Positions 9,023-17,347 of a stretch of 64,000 bases of DNA are shown piece after piece. The stretch's first letter is position 1, and each line of letters begins with the position of its first letter. The stretch lies in NCBI RefSeq assembly GCF_039539345.1, contig NZ_BAABCY010000006.1:22756-86755 (forward strand). Direction: 5' to 3'. The position numbers and the translations under genes are program-made. Under the pieces are notes generated by a model. It saw nothing but the letters and a program-made list of their open reading frames with translations, ran no database searches and was not told where the DNA came from. Origin of the DNA: Snuella lapsa (GTDB lineage: Bacteria; Bacteroidota; Bacteroidia; Flavobacteriales; Flavobacteriaceae).

Positions 9023-9868
9023 ATGAAAGTCTTACCTTTTAAAATACCTAAACCCGAATCGGACGCTTTGGTCTATCAGGTTGATCTTGAAACCACATTT
9101 TACGATCAATTGCATCAACATGAAGAAATTCAGCTGAGTCTTGTCGTGGAGGGTGAGGGTACTTTAATTGTTGGTGATACTATTAACGACTATTCCGATG
9201 GAGATGTTTTAGTTATCGGGAGTAATCTACCCCATGTCTTTAAAAGCGATCTGAGCGTTGGCAAAAAATCGCATATGCTCACGTTATTTTTTACTAAGGC
9301 TGCCTTTGGGACTCATTTTTTCAGCCTGGAGGAATTACATGAATTGGAACCTTTTTTTAAGCGTGCCGCACATGGATTTAAAATTACTTCGGATAAAGAG
9401 GCCATCCACAGTTTATTTTACACACTGGAAACCGCTTCTAAGTTAAGCAGGTTCATTATCTTATTGGAACTACTTAAAATAGCCTCGGTGGCCTCCTATA
9501 AAAGTCTATCGTCTTTTATTTATGATAAAAAGTATACCGACATAGAAGGCAAGCGCATGCGTGATATTTTCGAATATACCATGACCCATTATCATAAGGA
9601 CATTTCGTTGGAAGCTATTTCCAATGTGGCCAATATGACTAAAAATGCTTTCTGCAAATATTTTAAGAAGCGTACCAATAAAACGTATTTTGGGTTTTTG
9701 AACGAATTACGCATTGAAAATGCCTGTAAATTATTATTAAGTCACAGAGATCTACCAATAATACACGTATCGGAAAAATCGGGATTCAATAATATATCTA
9801 ACTTTAACAGACAATTTAAAACCTTAAAAGGAATAGCACCAAACATTTACAGAAAAGTGAACGATTAA
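9023..9868 (+). CDS. AraC-family transcriptional regulator with cupin sensor domain
   Basis: A 281-residue regulator. The N-terminal part has a cupin-like metal or ligand pocket (HQHEEIQLS and the later PHVFKSD), and the last 100 residues have the two helix-turn-helix motifs of the AraC family, including the conserved FNNISNFNRQFK block. It is divergent from the hydroxyproline operon, so it is the natural candidate for the activator that senses hydroxyproline or a pathway intermediate. The sensing role is inference. A TATATTTT box (one mismatch to TAnnTTTG) lies 20 bases upstream. Its stop codon overlaps the start of the next small gene. Confidence 0.85.
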   Translation: MKVLPFKIPKPESDALVYQVDLETTFYDQLHQHEEIQLSLVVEGEGTLIVGDTINDYSDGDVLVIGSNLPHVFKSDLSVGKKSHMLTLFFTKAAFGTHFFSLEELHELEPFFKRAAHGFKITSDKEAIHSLFYTLETASKLSRFIILLELLKIASVASYKSLSSFIYDKKYTDIEGKRMRDIFEYTMTHYHKDISLEAISNVANMTKNAFCKYFKKRTNKTYFGFLNELRIENACKLLLSHRDLPIIHVSEKSGFNNISNFNRQFKTLKGIAPNIYRKVND

Positions 9869-10014
9869 TGAAACGACAACACCTTTATATTCTTTTAGGC
9901 ATTGGATTGATTATTACTATTTTTGGTATTGTAACAGGAAAGTTTTTCTTTCTGTTCTTAGTTATTCCTCTTGGATTCGGATTCTTTAGAAAGAATAACG
10001 ATAAAGACACCTGA
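9868..10014 (+). CDS. Small two-helix membrane protein
   Basis: A 48-residue reading frame whose ATG shares one base with the AraC stop (TAATG), a typical translational coupling arrangement. It encodes a short basic N-terminus (MKRQH), two hydrophobic segments near residues 6-22 and 25-40 joined by TGKF, and a charged tail ending FRKNNDKDT. It looks like a genuine small membrane protein. I do not recognise a family. It is coexpressed with the regulator by position and meets the convergent PhnA-like gene two bases further on. Confidence 0.55.
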   Translation: MKRQHLYILLGIGLIITIFGIVTGKFFFLFLVIPLGFGFFRKNNDKDT

Positions 10015-10016
10015 CT

Positions 10017-10595
10017 TTAAGTTTTCTTGACGTATTGGGTAACAATTACTATTTGCTGGCCATCTACTTTACCTTCAATATACTCTGCATTTTCATGATC
10101 TAATCGAATGTTTCTAACAGCCGTACCTTGTTTGGCAACCATACTGGATCCTTTAACCTTAAGATCTTTCACCAAAACTACAGAGTCGCCATTCTCCAGA
10201 ATTACGCCATTCACATCGCGGTGAATTATTTTTTCACTTTCATCCTTATCTTCACCAGTAGCCCTGGCTAGAGACAAAGCTTCATCGTCCAGATACATCA
10301 TATCCAACAAATCTTGAGGCCATCCATCTTTACGTAATCGTTGCAACATTCGCCAGGCCATTATCTGAACAGCCACAAACTCACTCCACATACTGTCATT
10401 TAAACATCGCCAATGGTTTGCATCCATATCTGTATTGCCCTCGATCTGATCTAAACAGGTATTACATACCAAGACACTGTTATCTACCGTTTCATTCAAA
10501 GATGGGGGAATGACATATTGTTTTAAATCGTTGGTAGCGGTACATAACTCACAGGTTGAATTACTTCTTTCTTTTAAGGTTTGCAATACACTCAT
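10017..10595 (-). CDS. PhnA-like zinc-ribbon protein
   Basis: 192 residues from the ATG at 10595. A longer in-frame reading upstream runs through the terminator of the next gene and is not used. The N-terminus carries paired CELC and CNTC motifs forming a zinc ribbon, followed by a linker and the C-terminal PhnA domain (GDSVVLVKDLKVKGSS). The family is often annotated as alkylphosphonate utilisation protein PhnA, but it is widespread in organisms without phosphonate operons and its role is uncertain. No phosphonate genes lie nearby, so phosphonate metabolism should not be inferred. Confidence 0.85.
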   Translation of the reverse strand: MSVLQTLKERSNSTCELCTATNDLKQYVIPPSLNETVDNSVLVCNTCLDQIEGNTDMDANHWRCLNDSMWSEFVAVQIMAWRMLQRLRKDGWPQDLLDMMYLDDEALSLARATGEDKDESEKIIHRDVNGVILENGDSVVLVKDLKVKGSSMVAKQGTAVRNIRLDHENAEYIEGKVDGQQIVIVTQYVKKT

Positions 10596-10673
10596 AATAT
10601 AGATTTTTTGATTTTGCAATAATACACCTAAATTAAGGCTCTTACAATGGTAATCTCTATTTTTTAAAAAAGA

Positions 10674-10699
10674 AAAAGATGCCGGAAAAGGCATCTTTT
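10674..10699 (-). terminator. Intrinsic terminator after the duplicated secreted protein
   Basis: AAAAGATGCC and GGCATCTTTT form a perfect 10-bp stem with a six-base loop. On the minus strand it is followed by a T-rich run. It begins 25 bases past the stop codon at 10725. Confidence 0.85.
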
Positions 10700-10724
10700 G
10701 ACTAAACCATAAAAATCTCATCTT

Positions 10725-11555
10725 TTATTTTCTGAGTTCATGCACCGACTGATAAATATAATCGCCATGTACTCCGGTAAAATATTTACCTACTTTCTTA
10801 CCTCTATCCTTACGGGCTTCTTCATCTGGCCATGCTTCTTTTCTTAGTTCTTGAAATCTATCAAACATTTTATCTAGATCGGCTAAAGACTCCACTATAA
10901 ACGCTTCAACAAACTCTGTTCTGTCCGCTCCCCAAGCATGTGCATGCGGATAATAGGCTTTTATATATTCATTCTTATTAATTAGTTCATCAAAATAACT
11001 TTCTCCTAACTCTTCGAACTCATCCTTCGATCCATCTTCTGGAAAAGCAAAATGGCTAACTCTTACAAAAGTAATTAAATCCTTATCTGGTTTAGCATCC
11101 ATAAGCTTAGCTCTACCCATCGTTACATAAATTTCATCGGAATGCTCGTTAGCATAATAGGCCATTCTCTTTTTTATGAATGCTTTTCTTTCTTCTTCAT
11201 TGGGCCAAGCTTCTTCTTCCAACTTTTTACTCCTTTCTGTAGCTTTGTCTATGTCATTCCAAGAGGCAAAGGCCTGAACATATTTTATTTCAGTGTTATC
11301 TGCTGTAAACATATGTAAATGGGTAGAAGTTCCCATAATGTATTCATTTTTCATGGTCACCTTATCTAAATACTCTTTTTCTACGGCCTTCCATTCCTCC
11401 ATTTTAAAGTCTTCATAATCCATATTCCAATGCATAGTTGTTACTGCAATGTACTGTGGGCGCTCAGGTACATCTTGTTGGGCCAAAAGTGTAGTGGTAC
11501 TAAACAACAAAACCAAACTTAGTAGTGCTGTAAATAATCGATTGATTGTTTTCAT
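10725..11555 (-). CDS. Secreted protein of unknown function with an internal two-fold repeat
   Basis: 276 residues with a signal peptide (cleavage near LLAQ). The mature part is two related halves of about 110 residues. Each has a K/INEYI block, an H-x-H pair (THLHMF; HAHAWG), a segment of the type EAFxxxSLADLDK, a conserved EEAWP or KEAWPDEE motif and an ending like DEIY or DYIY. The pattern suggests a fused dimer of a small alpha/beta (ferredoxin-like) domain, with each half keeping histidines that could bind a ligand or metal. I do not recognise a named family. The gene stands alone with its own terminator. Confidence 0.65.
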   Translation of the reverse strand: MKTINRLFTALLSLVLLFSTTTLLAQQDVPERPQYIAVTTMHWNMDYEDFKMEEWKAVEKEYLDKVTMKNEYIMGTSTHLHMFTADNTEIKYVQAFASWNDIDKATERSKKLEEEAWPNEEERKAFIKKRMAYYANEHSDEIYVTMGRAKLMDAKPDKDLITFVRVSHFAFPEDGSKDEFEELGESYFDELINKNEYIKAYYPHAHAWGADRTEFVEAFIVESLADLDKMFDRFQELRKEAWPDEEARKDRGKKVGKYFTGVHGDYIYQSVHELRK

Positions 11556-11730
11556 AATCTGATAAAATTTAAATTAGTATACTAGTTAAAATCAAATACT
11601 TCTTTAAGGCTCGGGGACTGAAAACAAGATTTGAGACAATCTTTTATTTACTATTAATCGGAACTATTTTTGGAGAGTACTAAATATACAACAAAAAAGC
11701 ACTCGTTTTACATTCGTAAGCATTTTCCAG

Positions 11731-12093
11731 TTAAATTAATGTATCTCTTACTTTTTTAGGCATGGTTTTTACAACCATTTCATGGGAGTGGTCTATGAGA
11801 TGTAAAATAAATTCTGACGACAATTCGCCTTCATGGATATAAACGGTATTCCAATGTTTTTTATTCATATGAAAACCTGGCCGTATACTGCTGTAATCAG
11901 ATCGTAACGTTTCTGAATATTCTGGATCGCACTTTAAATTTACCGAAGCTTTTCCCTGTTCCCAGGCATCTAACGGCACTAAAGCAAATATCTTACCTAA
12001 CACCTTAAATACCAATACATTTTCATCAAACGGAAAATCTTCCGTTGTTTCTTTTTTACTTAAACAATAATCTCGAAGTTGCTCAATATTCAT
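11731..12093 (-). CDS. MmcQ/YjbR family protein
   Basis: A 120-residue single-domain protein of the MmcQ/YjbR (CyaY-like fold) family, recognised from the overall pattern: early FPFDENVLVFKV, central ASVNLKCDPE, the RPGFHMNKKHWNTV block and a C-terminal helix. Members are small predicted DNA-binding proteins of unclear function. It starts one base after the stop of the DUF4260 gene, so the two are cotranscribed with the cyclase gene upstream. No catalytic residues are known for the family. Confidence 0.85.
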   Translation of the reverse strand: MNIEQLRDYCLSKKETTEDFPFDENVLVFKVLGKIFALVPLDAWEQGKASVNLKCDPEYSETLRSDYSSIRPGFHMNKKHWNTVYIHEGELSSEFILHLIDHSHEMVVKTMPKKVRDTLI

Positions 12094-12094
12094 A

Positions 12095-12445
12095 TTACTT
12101 TTCCAAATTCCCTAAGTGGGTATGTTTAAAATTATCCAAATACTTCAAACCGTAACCAAAAACCCTGTCTAAAGCGGCATGGGAAAATAGTATAACACCA
12201 ATTAATTGTATTATCTGGCTTCCTAAATAAATTCCTCCCAAATACAATAAAACAGCTAGCCCTTTATGGTGCAACACGTTATAGGTTATGGCTCCTACCT
12301 TTGCACTGACCAAATATCCTAACATCCCTATATCTGGAGTTAGCAGTAGCACCAAAAACCACCACCAACTAAAATCGAGAATATTAAAAAAATATACACC
12401 TAATACAAAGAGCAGTAACTCTTCCATTTTTAAAACTAGACTCAT
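12095..12445 (-). CDS. DUF4260 family membrane protein
   Basis: 116 residues with several hydrophobic segments (roughly residues 8-20, 24-45, 62-92). The C-terminal block SHAALDRVFGYGLKY followed by HTHLG is characteristic of DUF4260, a small inner-membrane family of unknown function. It overlaps the end of the cyclase-family gene by four bases and is followed at once by the MmcQ gene, forming a compact three-gene unit. Nothing in the sequence indicates a substrate. Confidence 0.8.
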   Translation of the reverse strand: MSLVLKMEELLLFVLGVYFFNILDFSWWWFLVLLLTPDIGMLGYLVSAKVGAITYNVLHHKGLAVLLYLGGIYLGSQIIQLIGVILFSHAALDRVFGYGLKYLDNFKHTHLGNLEK

Positions 12446-13194
12446 GTGTTTTCAATTTTATAAAGGATGGGCTTGCTAGGTGTGGCATCATTCTCAAAAG
12501 ACGCTATTTGCAAGTTTAAAATATAAATGTCATCTACCACAGAATTTGGCACAAAAATAAATTCGGTTATCGTTGCATGTTTTCGTAAACTACCTTCAAT
12601 ATTCCAAAATGCACGATGTGCCAATAGCATACCATCGTCCTTCTCCTTATCTATACTGGGTAAATCTACTAATAAATGTTGCACCCCCTTTTCTCGCAAA
12701 TAAATAGCGGCATCTTCTAATAAATAAGGGGGATTGGTGTGAGAATACTGAGCATATAACTTTTCCTTAGTATTAGGAATCGTTCTTATAACAATCGCCT
12801 CTCTTTTTTTATTACCAATAGCAAACTGTAATTGCTTTTTTGAAATCACAAAATCGTCTTTTAGCTTTTCGGGAGCTACGGTAATAACTTCTGCCAAAAA
12901 GAAAAATTGCTTTAATTTCTTATTTACCGAATAGGGCCGCTCTGTTATATGCCCCACACACTCCGTATGTGTACCATGAGCGTGTGGATTAAAATAAATA
13001 TTATTAAAATTGATACTGGCCCCTTCTTTTACACTGGCGATCCAGTCACCCTCAACCACAGGTTCAATTCTGGGTGGACCAATATACCAGGCATTCACAT
13101 TCTTCTTCGACGCTTGCAAAGGCATTGAAATATCAATGGGTTTAGACAAATCTATTTGAAGTTTTTTGGATCTGTATTGAATAGTTGCAATCAT
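12442..13194 (-). CDS. Cyclase-family metal-dependent hydrolase (kynurenine formamidase-like)
   Basis: 250 residues of the cyclase superfamily. The metal-binding signature HAHGTHTECVGH matches the family pattern HxGTHxDxPxH with Glu for Asp and Cys-Val for the middle residues. Known members hydrolyse N-formylkynurenine, isatin or cyclic amides. No kynurenine or tryptophan genes are in view, so a specific substrate is not assigned. No signal peptide is seen, so it is cytoplasmic. It leads a three-gene unit with DUF4260 and MmcQ. Confidence 0.75.
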   Translation of the reverse strand: MIATIQYRSKKLQIDLSKPIDISMPLQASKKNVNAWYIGPPRIEPVVEGDWIASVKEGASINFNNIYFNPHAHGTHTECVGHITERPYSVNKKLKQFFFLAEVITVAPEKLKDDFVISKKQLQFAIGNKKREAIVIRTIPNTKEKLYAQYSHTNPPYLLEDAAIYLREKGVQHLLVDLPSIDKEKDDGMLLAHRAFWNIEGSLRKHATITEFIFVPNSVVDDIYILNLQIASFENDATPSKPILYKIENT

Positions 13195-13276
13195 TTATGC
13201 TGAATTTATTTCAGCATCTTTAAAATTAAGATACTATAACTCCAAATATAAGTTTTTTAAATCTGGATTCTATGTT

Positions 13277-13514
13277 TTAATTAAATTCCGTTTCCATTAG
13301 CCTTCCAGTTTTTAATTTGTTTTTCCTAATAAAAGCCTCATGATATTCGTCAAATCTTTCAAAGTACAACAACTCATGAACATTATACCTTTTGGTAGAT
13401 AAGGCTGCTTAACCTTTAAGATGCATTTCAATTTCTTTTTCAAATTTTTGTTGCACCTACATACAGGACTGTTCAATTTTTATTGGACAATATGTAAACA
13501 TATGCTTCTTTCAA
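13277..13514 (-). pseudogene. Decayed GIY-YIG endonuclease-family gene
   Basis: Translating the minus strand gives pieces of a short GIY-YIG (YhbQ/UPF0213-like) protein spread over more than one frame. The pieces are AYVYILSNKN, then a stop, then TVLYVGATK, a frame change to FEKEIEMHLKG, a stop, then TKRYNVHELLYFERFDEYHE and AFIR, and after another frame change NWKANG. The order and spacing match an intact family member of about 80-90 residues. At least two in-frame stops and two frameshifts make it non-functional. It fills most of the 346-base gap between the cyclase and hemW genes. Confidence 0.75.
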
Positions 13515-13540
13515 AATTGAAATTTTATTAGATACTGAAT

Positions 13541-14695
13541 CTAGTTCAGCATAAAGAGTTCGGACGCAATACCATCCACTAAAAATTTCCCTTTTGGTGT
13601 GGTTGTTATTTTCTCAATGTGATTTTTTTCGTTATCAACATCGATCAAAAGAGTCAGTAAGCCTTCATTAAAATACGTCTGTGCAGCTTCCAATACATGA
13701 TGCTTATAGACTTCTCCAAAATCACTTGCGATAGTATTTAAAGATATTCCCCAAATGGTTCTGAGTCCGGTCATTACATACTCATTATACCGATCCTGAA
13801 TGGACAGCTCCTCGATGGTTACCGGCTGTACCCCTTTTTGGATAGCCTGTATGTATTTTGTGTTATTGGCTATATTCCAACTGCGTTGTATTCTATTAAA
13901 GGAATGCGCCGATGGTCCTATACCTATGTATGGTTTTCCCTGCCAGTACGATGTATTGTGCTTTGAAAAATAATCCGGTTTTCCAAAATTTGAAATTTCG
14001 TAATGTACAAAGCCCTGCTCGGTTGTTCTATCCATTAAATGATTAAAATGCTGCAATGCCAAAGATTCGTCTAAAGGTGGATAGGTCCCTTTTCGGATAA
14101 ATGTATCCAAAGCCGTTTTTGGCTCAACCGTTAAGGCGTAACTCGAAATATGATTGACCCCGAACTTAAAAGCTATTTCCAAATTATGATCCCACTTATT
14201 AATATCCATACCCGGAATACCATAAATAAGATCGATGGTAATATTATTGAAATAATGCTGCGCGATATCCAGACATCTTTGGGCTTCCAATGCATTATGT
14301 GCCCGGTTCATACTTTTCAGATCGTCTTCAAAGAATGACTGAATCCCAATACTCAGCCGATTAATTCCGGTATCTGCTAATGACATTAATCGTTCTTTGG
14401 TTAAATCATCTGGATTGGCCTCAAGTGTTATTTCGGGAGCCTCTGTTACGTTATAGCCTTTATAAATGGCACCAAGAATACTTCTTAATTCATCATCACT
14501 CAATAAACTGGGGGTACCACCTCCCAAATATATCGTTTCAACATTTTGTCCCTTAAATTCATCCTTTCGCAATTCCAATTCGGCAAGCAATGCCTTAACC
14601 AAATCGTCTTTTTTCTTCAGAGAGGTTGAAAAGTGAAAGTCGCAATAAAAACATGCCTGCTTACAAAAGGGAATATGAATATAGATACCTGCGAT
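13541..14695 (-). CDS. hemW: HemW, radical SAM heme chaperone, with a non-AUG start
   Basis: HemW-family protein with the radical SAM CxxxCxxC motif (CKQACFYC) at residues 11-18, IHIPFC before it, GGGTPSLL after it and the C-terminal HemW domain. There is no ATG, GTG or TTG between the in-frame stop at 14720-14722 and the cysteines. I place the start at ATC 14693-14695, because the next residues AGIYIHIPFC correspond to the usual N-terminus after the initiating Met. The first ordinary start (TTG 14602) would remove the Fe-S ligands. The protein is about 384 residues, normal for the family. HemW delivers heme. It was formerly called oxygen-independent coproporphyrinogen oxidase-like. Confidence 0.8.
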   Translation of the reverse strand: MAGIYIHIPFCKQACFYCDFHFSTSLKKKDDLVKALLAELELRKDEFKGQNVETIYLGGGTPSLLSDDELRSILGAIYKGYNVTEAPEITLEANPDDLTKERLMSLADTGINRLSIGIQSFFEDDLKSMNRAHNALEAQRCLDIAQHYFNNITIDLIYGIPGMDINKWDHNLEIAFKFGVNHISSYALTVEPKTALDTFIRKGTYPPLDESLALQHFNHLMDRTTEQGFVHYEISNFGKPDYFSKHNTSYWQGKPYIGIGPSAHSFNRIQRSWNIANNTKYIQAIQKGVQPVTIEELSIQDRYNEYVMTGLRTIWGISLNTIASDFGEVYKHHVLEAAQTYFNEGLLTLLIDVDNEKNHIEKITTTPKGKFLVDGIASELFMLN

Positions 14696-14779
14696 GATCT
14701 TCGATTTTAGATTTATGAATTACAATAAATTATACAAAACATACCCTGTCATTACCAATCATGCCTGACAAAAAATGAG

Positions 14780-15331
14780 TTAACCTATTTTGTCCTGATT
14801 TTGTTTTACAAAACTTGCCCATCCCGAATAACTTTTACCTACCGACACCTTACCCGAATTATAAAAATGGCAAACGGCGGCAGCTAATCCATCGGTAGCA
14901 TCCAAATTTTTAGGCAAAGTTTTTAATCCCAGCATCCCTTGAAGCATTTTAGCCACCTGCTCTTTACTGGCATTTCCATTACCAGTTATAGACATCTTTA
15001 TTTTTTTGGGCAAGTACTCGGTAATTGGTATCTGCCTGCTCAAACCTGCCGCCATGGCAACCCCCTGGGCCCGACCTAGTTTAAGCATACTTTGCACATT
15101 TTTGCCATAAAAAGGAGCCTCAATCGCTATTTCATCGGGGTGATGTGTATCAATAAGCTCGATAGTACGTTCGAAAATAAGATTCAACTTTAAATAATGA
15201 TCGTCGTACTTTTTCAGATCCAGTTCATTTAGCTGTAAGAAGTGCATGGTCTTTCCAACAACTTTTATAAGTCCAAACCCCATAACGGTCGTTCCCGGAT
15301 CGATCCCCAATATAATACGTTCTTTACTCAT
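14780..15331 (-). CDS. ruvC: Crossover junction endodeoxyribonuclease RuvC
   Basis: 183 residues from the ATG inside GAGCATGAGT, which overlaps the stop of the upstream barrel gene by eight bases. A longer reading starting at 15373 lies wholly inside that gene and is rejected. Acidic active-site residues are visible: Asp in GIDPGTT, Glu in AIEAPFYGKN and the C-terminal pair in NLDATDGLAAAVCH. RuvC cuts Holliday junctions with RuvAB during recombination repair. Length and motifs are standard. Confidence 0.95.
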   Translation of the reverse strand: MSKERIILGIDPGTTVMGFGLIKVVGKTMHFLQLNELDLKKYDDHYLKLNLIFERTIELIDTHHPDEIAIEAPFYGKNVQSMLKLGRAQGVAMAAGLSRQIPITEYLPKKIKMSITGNGNASKEQVAKMLQGMLGLKTLPKNLDATDGLAAAVCHFYNSGKVSVGKSYSGWASFVKQNQDKIG

Positions 15332-15965
15332 GCTCACAATAATAACAACCACTAAGCGAAATTGAAAATCCAACGGTAAACGTTAGGAGGTTTCCATTAA
15401 ATGATCCATATCCGGTGGTTACCGGATCGAAGTCATCGCCCAATCCTAAAATATAGGAAGCATCCAAATAAACCGATAAGGCATCAGACACTCCAAAATG
15501 GCATTCCAAACCTCCCATCGCATTAAGGAAAGACGTATCGTTCTCCCCATAATCTACCAAAGGCTTTATCATTGAAAATCCCGGACCGGCATGGGCAAAA
15601 ACCCCAATGCGTTGCGGTACAAAACCTAAAACGCGTGTTACATTACAAACCAGTTGGGCGTTAAGCCTGGTATAATTCACTTTAAATTCGGGCGTATTAT
15701 CCAGATTAGAAAAACGATTGTATCCAAAATCCAGTTTTGTTCCCAACAAGGAATTAAACATATACTGAACTCCCAAATTGATGCTGGGAAAATTTACAGA
15801 TTTTGCCTCAAAATCATCTACAAACCCCGATTGCGAAGGACTATTGACGCCTAATGCTATTTGTCCCTTAAATGTACTCGGGTCTCCCTGCGCATTCCCC
15901 TGAAAAAACCACATCATACCAATAGCAAAAACAAAGTATTTATATCTTTTAAAACTTGAGGTCAT
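15324..15965 (-). CDS. Outer-membrane beta-barrel protein
   Basis: 213 residues with a signal peptide ending near GNAQG, then alternating hydrophobic strands and glycine-rich turns (for example NLGVQYMFNSLLGTKLDFGYNRF and a final strand LLTFTVGFSISL) typical of small Bacteroidota porin-like barrels of about eight strands. No specific family is assigned. A pair of cysteines (CYYC) lies at the extreme C-terminus. It overlaps ruvC, so the two are cotranscribed although functionally unrelated. Confidence 0.75.
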   Translation of the reverse strand: MTSSFKRYKYFVFAIGMMWFFQGNAQGDPSTFKGQIALGVNSPSQSGFVDDFEAKSVNFPSINLGVQYMFNSLLGTKLDFGYNRFSNLDNTPEFKVNYTRLNAQLVCNVTRVLGFVPQRIGVFAHAGPGFSMIKPLVDYGENDTSFLNAMGGLECHFGVSDALSVYLDASYILGLGDDFDPVTTGYGSFNGNLLTFTVGFSISLSGCYYCEHE

Positions 15966-16143
15966 AACATATGGTAGTTTTATTTGCTTACATTGGTCTA
16001 AACCACAAATGTAATATCATACAAAACTAATCAATTCTTTTTTGCCGCAACTGATTATGATATAAACAATGGTATTAATCTCCTCCTACCAACAAGAGTA
16101 AAAAAATATTCTTTCAATAATTTTTTATACTATTTCATAACAT

Positions 16144-16177
16144 AAAACAAGGCTAGATAATTACCTAGCCTTGTTTT
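16144..16177 (-). terminator. Strong intrinsic terminator of the sigma/SusCD operon
   Basis: AAAACAAGGCTAG and CTAGCCTTGTTTT form a perfect 13-bp stem with an 8-base loop, 30 bases past the stop of the last gene of the operon. The stem carries flanking A and T runs on both sides, so it could also stop transcription in the other direction. Confidence 0.9.
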
Positions 16178-16207
16178 TAAATTAGTATCCCAATTTTTTT
16201 TTAAAGG

Positions 16208-17299
16208 TTATACCTTTAGTTTTGTATAGGGGATACGCATTTTAATCTCCCAAGTACCTGAATCGTTAATTTTGATTCCCCAGCGAATGTAAGCCTGGTT
16301 AACTATAACGCCTGTATCCGGATCGGTAAATGGCGCCCAGTCTTTGGCTCCATAATCATTTTCATAAGCTTCTGTATCTACCGTGAAGGCATCACGTGTT
16401 GTAATATAATACATTAAATATGAATTATTACCACCATAGTTTCTCGCATACTGAGGAAATGGAGGTGCTGGTAATGAAAACGTAGTCGATGTTGCATCAG
16501 ACACCGTTTCTATAGAGTTATCGTGATAATTTTGAAGATAGGAAGACCCTGAAGGATAAAAAGGTATTTTCGCTGGGTCTAAAGGGTTATCATAACTATC
16601 GGTAATTATCATTTTTACATTGACACCTAAAGCAGGCTCATTACTAATCTTAGTAATAGTAATGTAAGGATGCGTTCCATCTAGAACACTTGGGACATTA
16701 TCGTCAAAACCATTTGTAATCTTGGAGGTATATAGTGCACTCAAAGAACCATTTGACTGGTTAACCAAGTTAAGCCTTGATCGCATTTCTACAGGAAATT
16801 CTACTGGCACAAAAGGCTCCAGTTTAACCACCACAAAATCATCTAATTGGCGTTCCCCCCTTACGTTGGTCGCTTTAACATTTAAATGGTAAATATCATT
16901 ATCCGTTACATTACGGGTGGATTGCGTAAAGGCGAATTCGCCACTAACGTCATTCATAAGAATAGAAGGTTGATTTGTTAACTCTAACTTTTGATTGACT
17001 ATTTCCAATGATGTATCGGTTTCTGGATTAAAAGGTTCTTTCCATGTTAAAATTTCATGTTCCTCAAACAAAGCATTTGTGGGGTTACCATTACCATCTG
17101 TAATGCTTGTTATCTCCCAGTGTAATGGGTACGTAGATCCCTCGATGGCTGGTGGTGCACTTTTTACAAAAATGCCACGCGGCGCAAAAATGGTATCTTC
17201 CAAAGCGTGGATATTGTCACTTAAATAGCCTATTTCTGGCGGCTTACAAGCAACAATAAGAAGTGTTATGGTTAGAAAAGAATAAAATATATTTTTCAT
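16208..17299 (-). CDS. DUF5007-like surface lipoprotein
   Basis: 363 residues with a lipoprotein signal (lipobox LLIVAC, Cys18). The mature N-terminus PPEIGYLSDNI and the following beta-rich sequence resemble DUF5007 lipoproteins, which often follow SusC/SusD and fasciclin genes. The middle (residues 55-165) looks like an Ig-like module, and the C-terminus may be a ligand-binding beta domain. It is the last gene before the terminator. It probably binds the ligand imported by the adjacent SusC/SusD at the cell surface. Family naming is from memory of the pattern and is only moderately certain. Confidence 0.6.
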   Translation of the reverse strand: MKNIFYSFLTITLLIVACKPPEIGYLSDNIHALEDTIFAPRGIFVKSAPPAIEGSTYPLHWEITSITDGNGNPTNALFEEHEILTWKEPFNPETDTSLEIVNQKLELTNQPSILMNDVSGEFAFTQSTRNVTDNDIYHLNVKATNVRGERQLDDFVVVKLEPFVPVEFPVEMRSRLNLVNQSNGSLSALYTSKITNGFDDNVPSVLDGTHPYITITKISNEPALGVNVKMIITDSYDNPLDPAKIPFYPSGSSYLQNYHDNSIETVSDATSTTFSLPAPPFPQYARNYGGNNSYLMYYITTRDAFTVDTEAYENDYGAKDWAPFTDPDTGVIVNQAYIRWGIKINDSGTWEIKMRIPYTKLKV

Positions 17300-17347
17300 G
17301 TGTTTTTGTTTTTAGATTATACGCTTATACACTTAAACAATATTGCA

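Noticed and set aside
10017..10595. Phosphonate utilisation based on the PhnA name
   Set aside because: No phosphonate genes are nearby, and PhnA-like proteins occur widely without that pathway.
10596..10721. N-terminal extension of the PhnA-like protein
   Set aside because: It would run through the intrinsic terminator at 10674-10699, and the family begins at the ATG used.
13541..14602. hemW started at the TTG at 14602
   Set aside because: This would remove the radical SAM cysteines that are encoded in frame just upstream.
15332..15373. N-terminal extension of RuvC
   Set aside because: The extra residues are encoded inside the upstream barrel gene, and the family start is the internal ATG at 15331.
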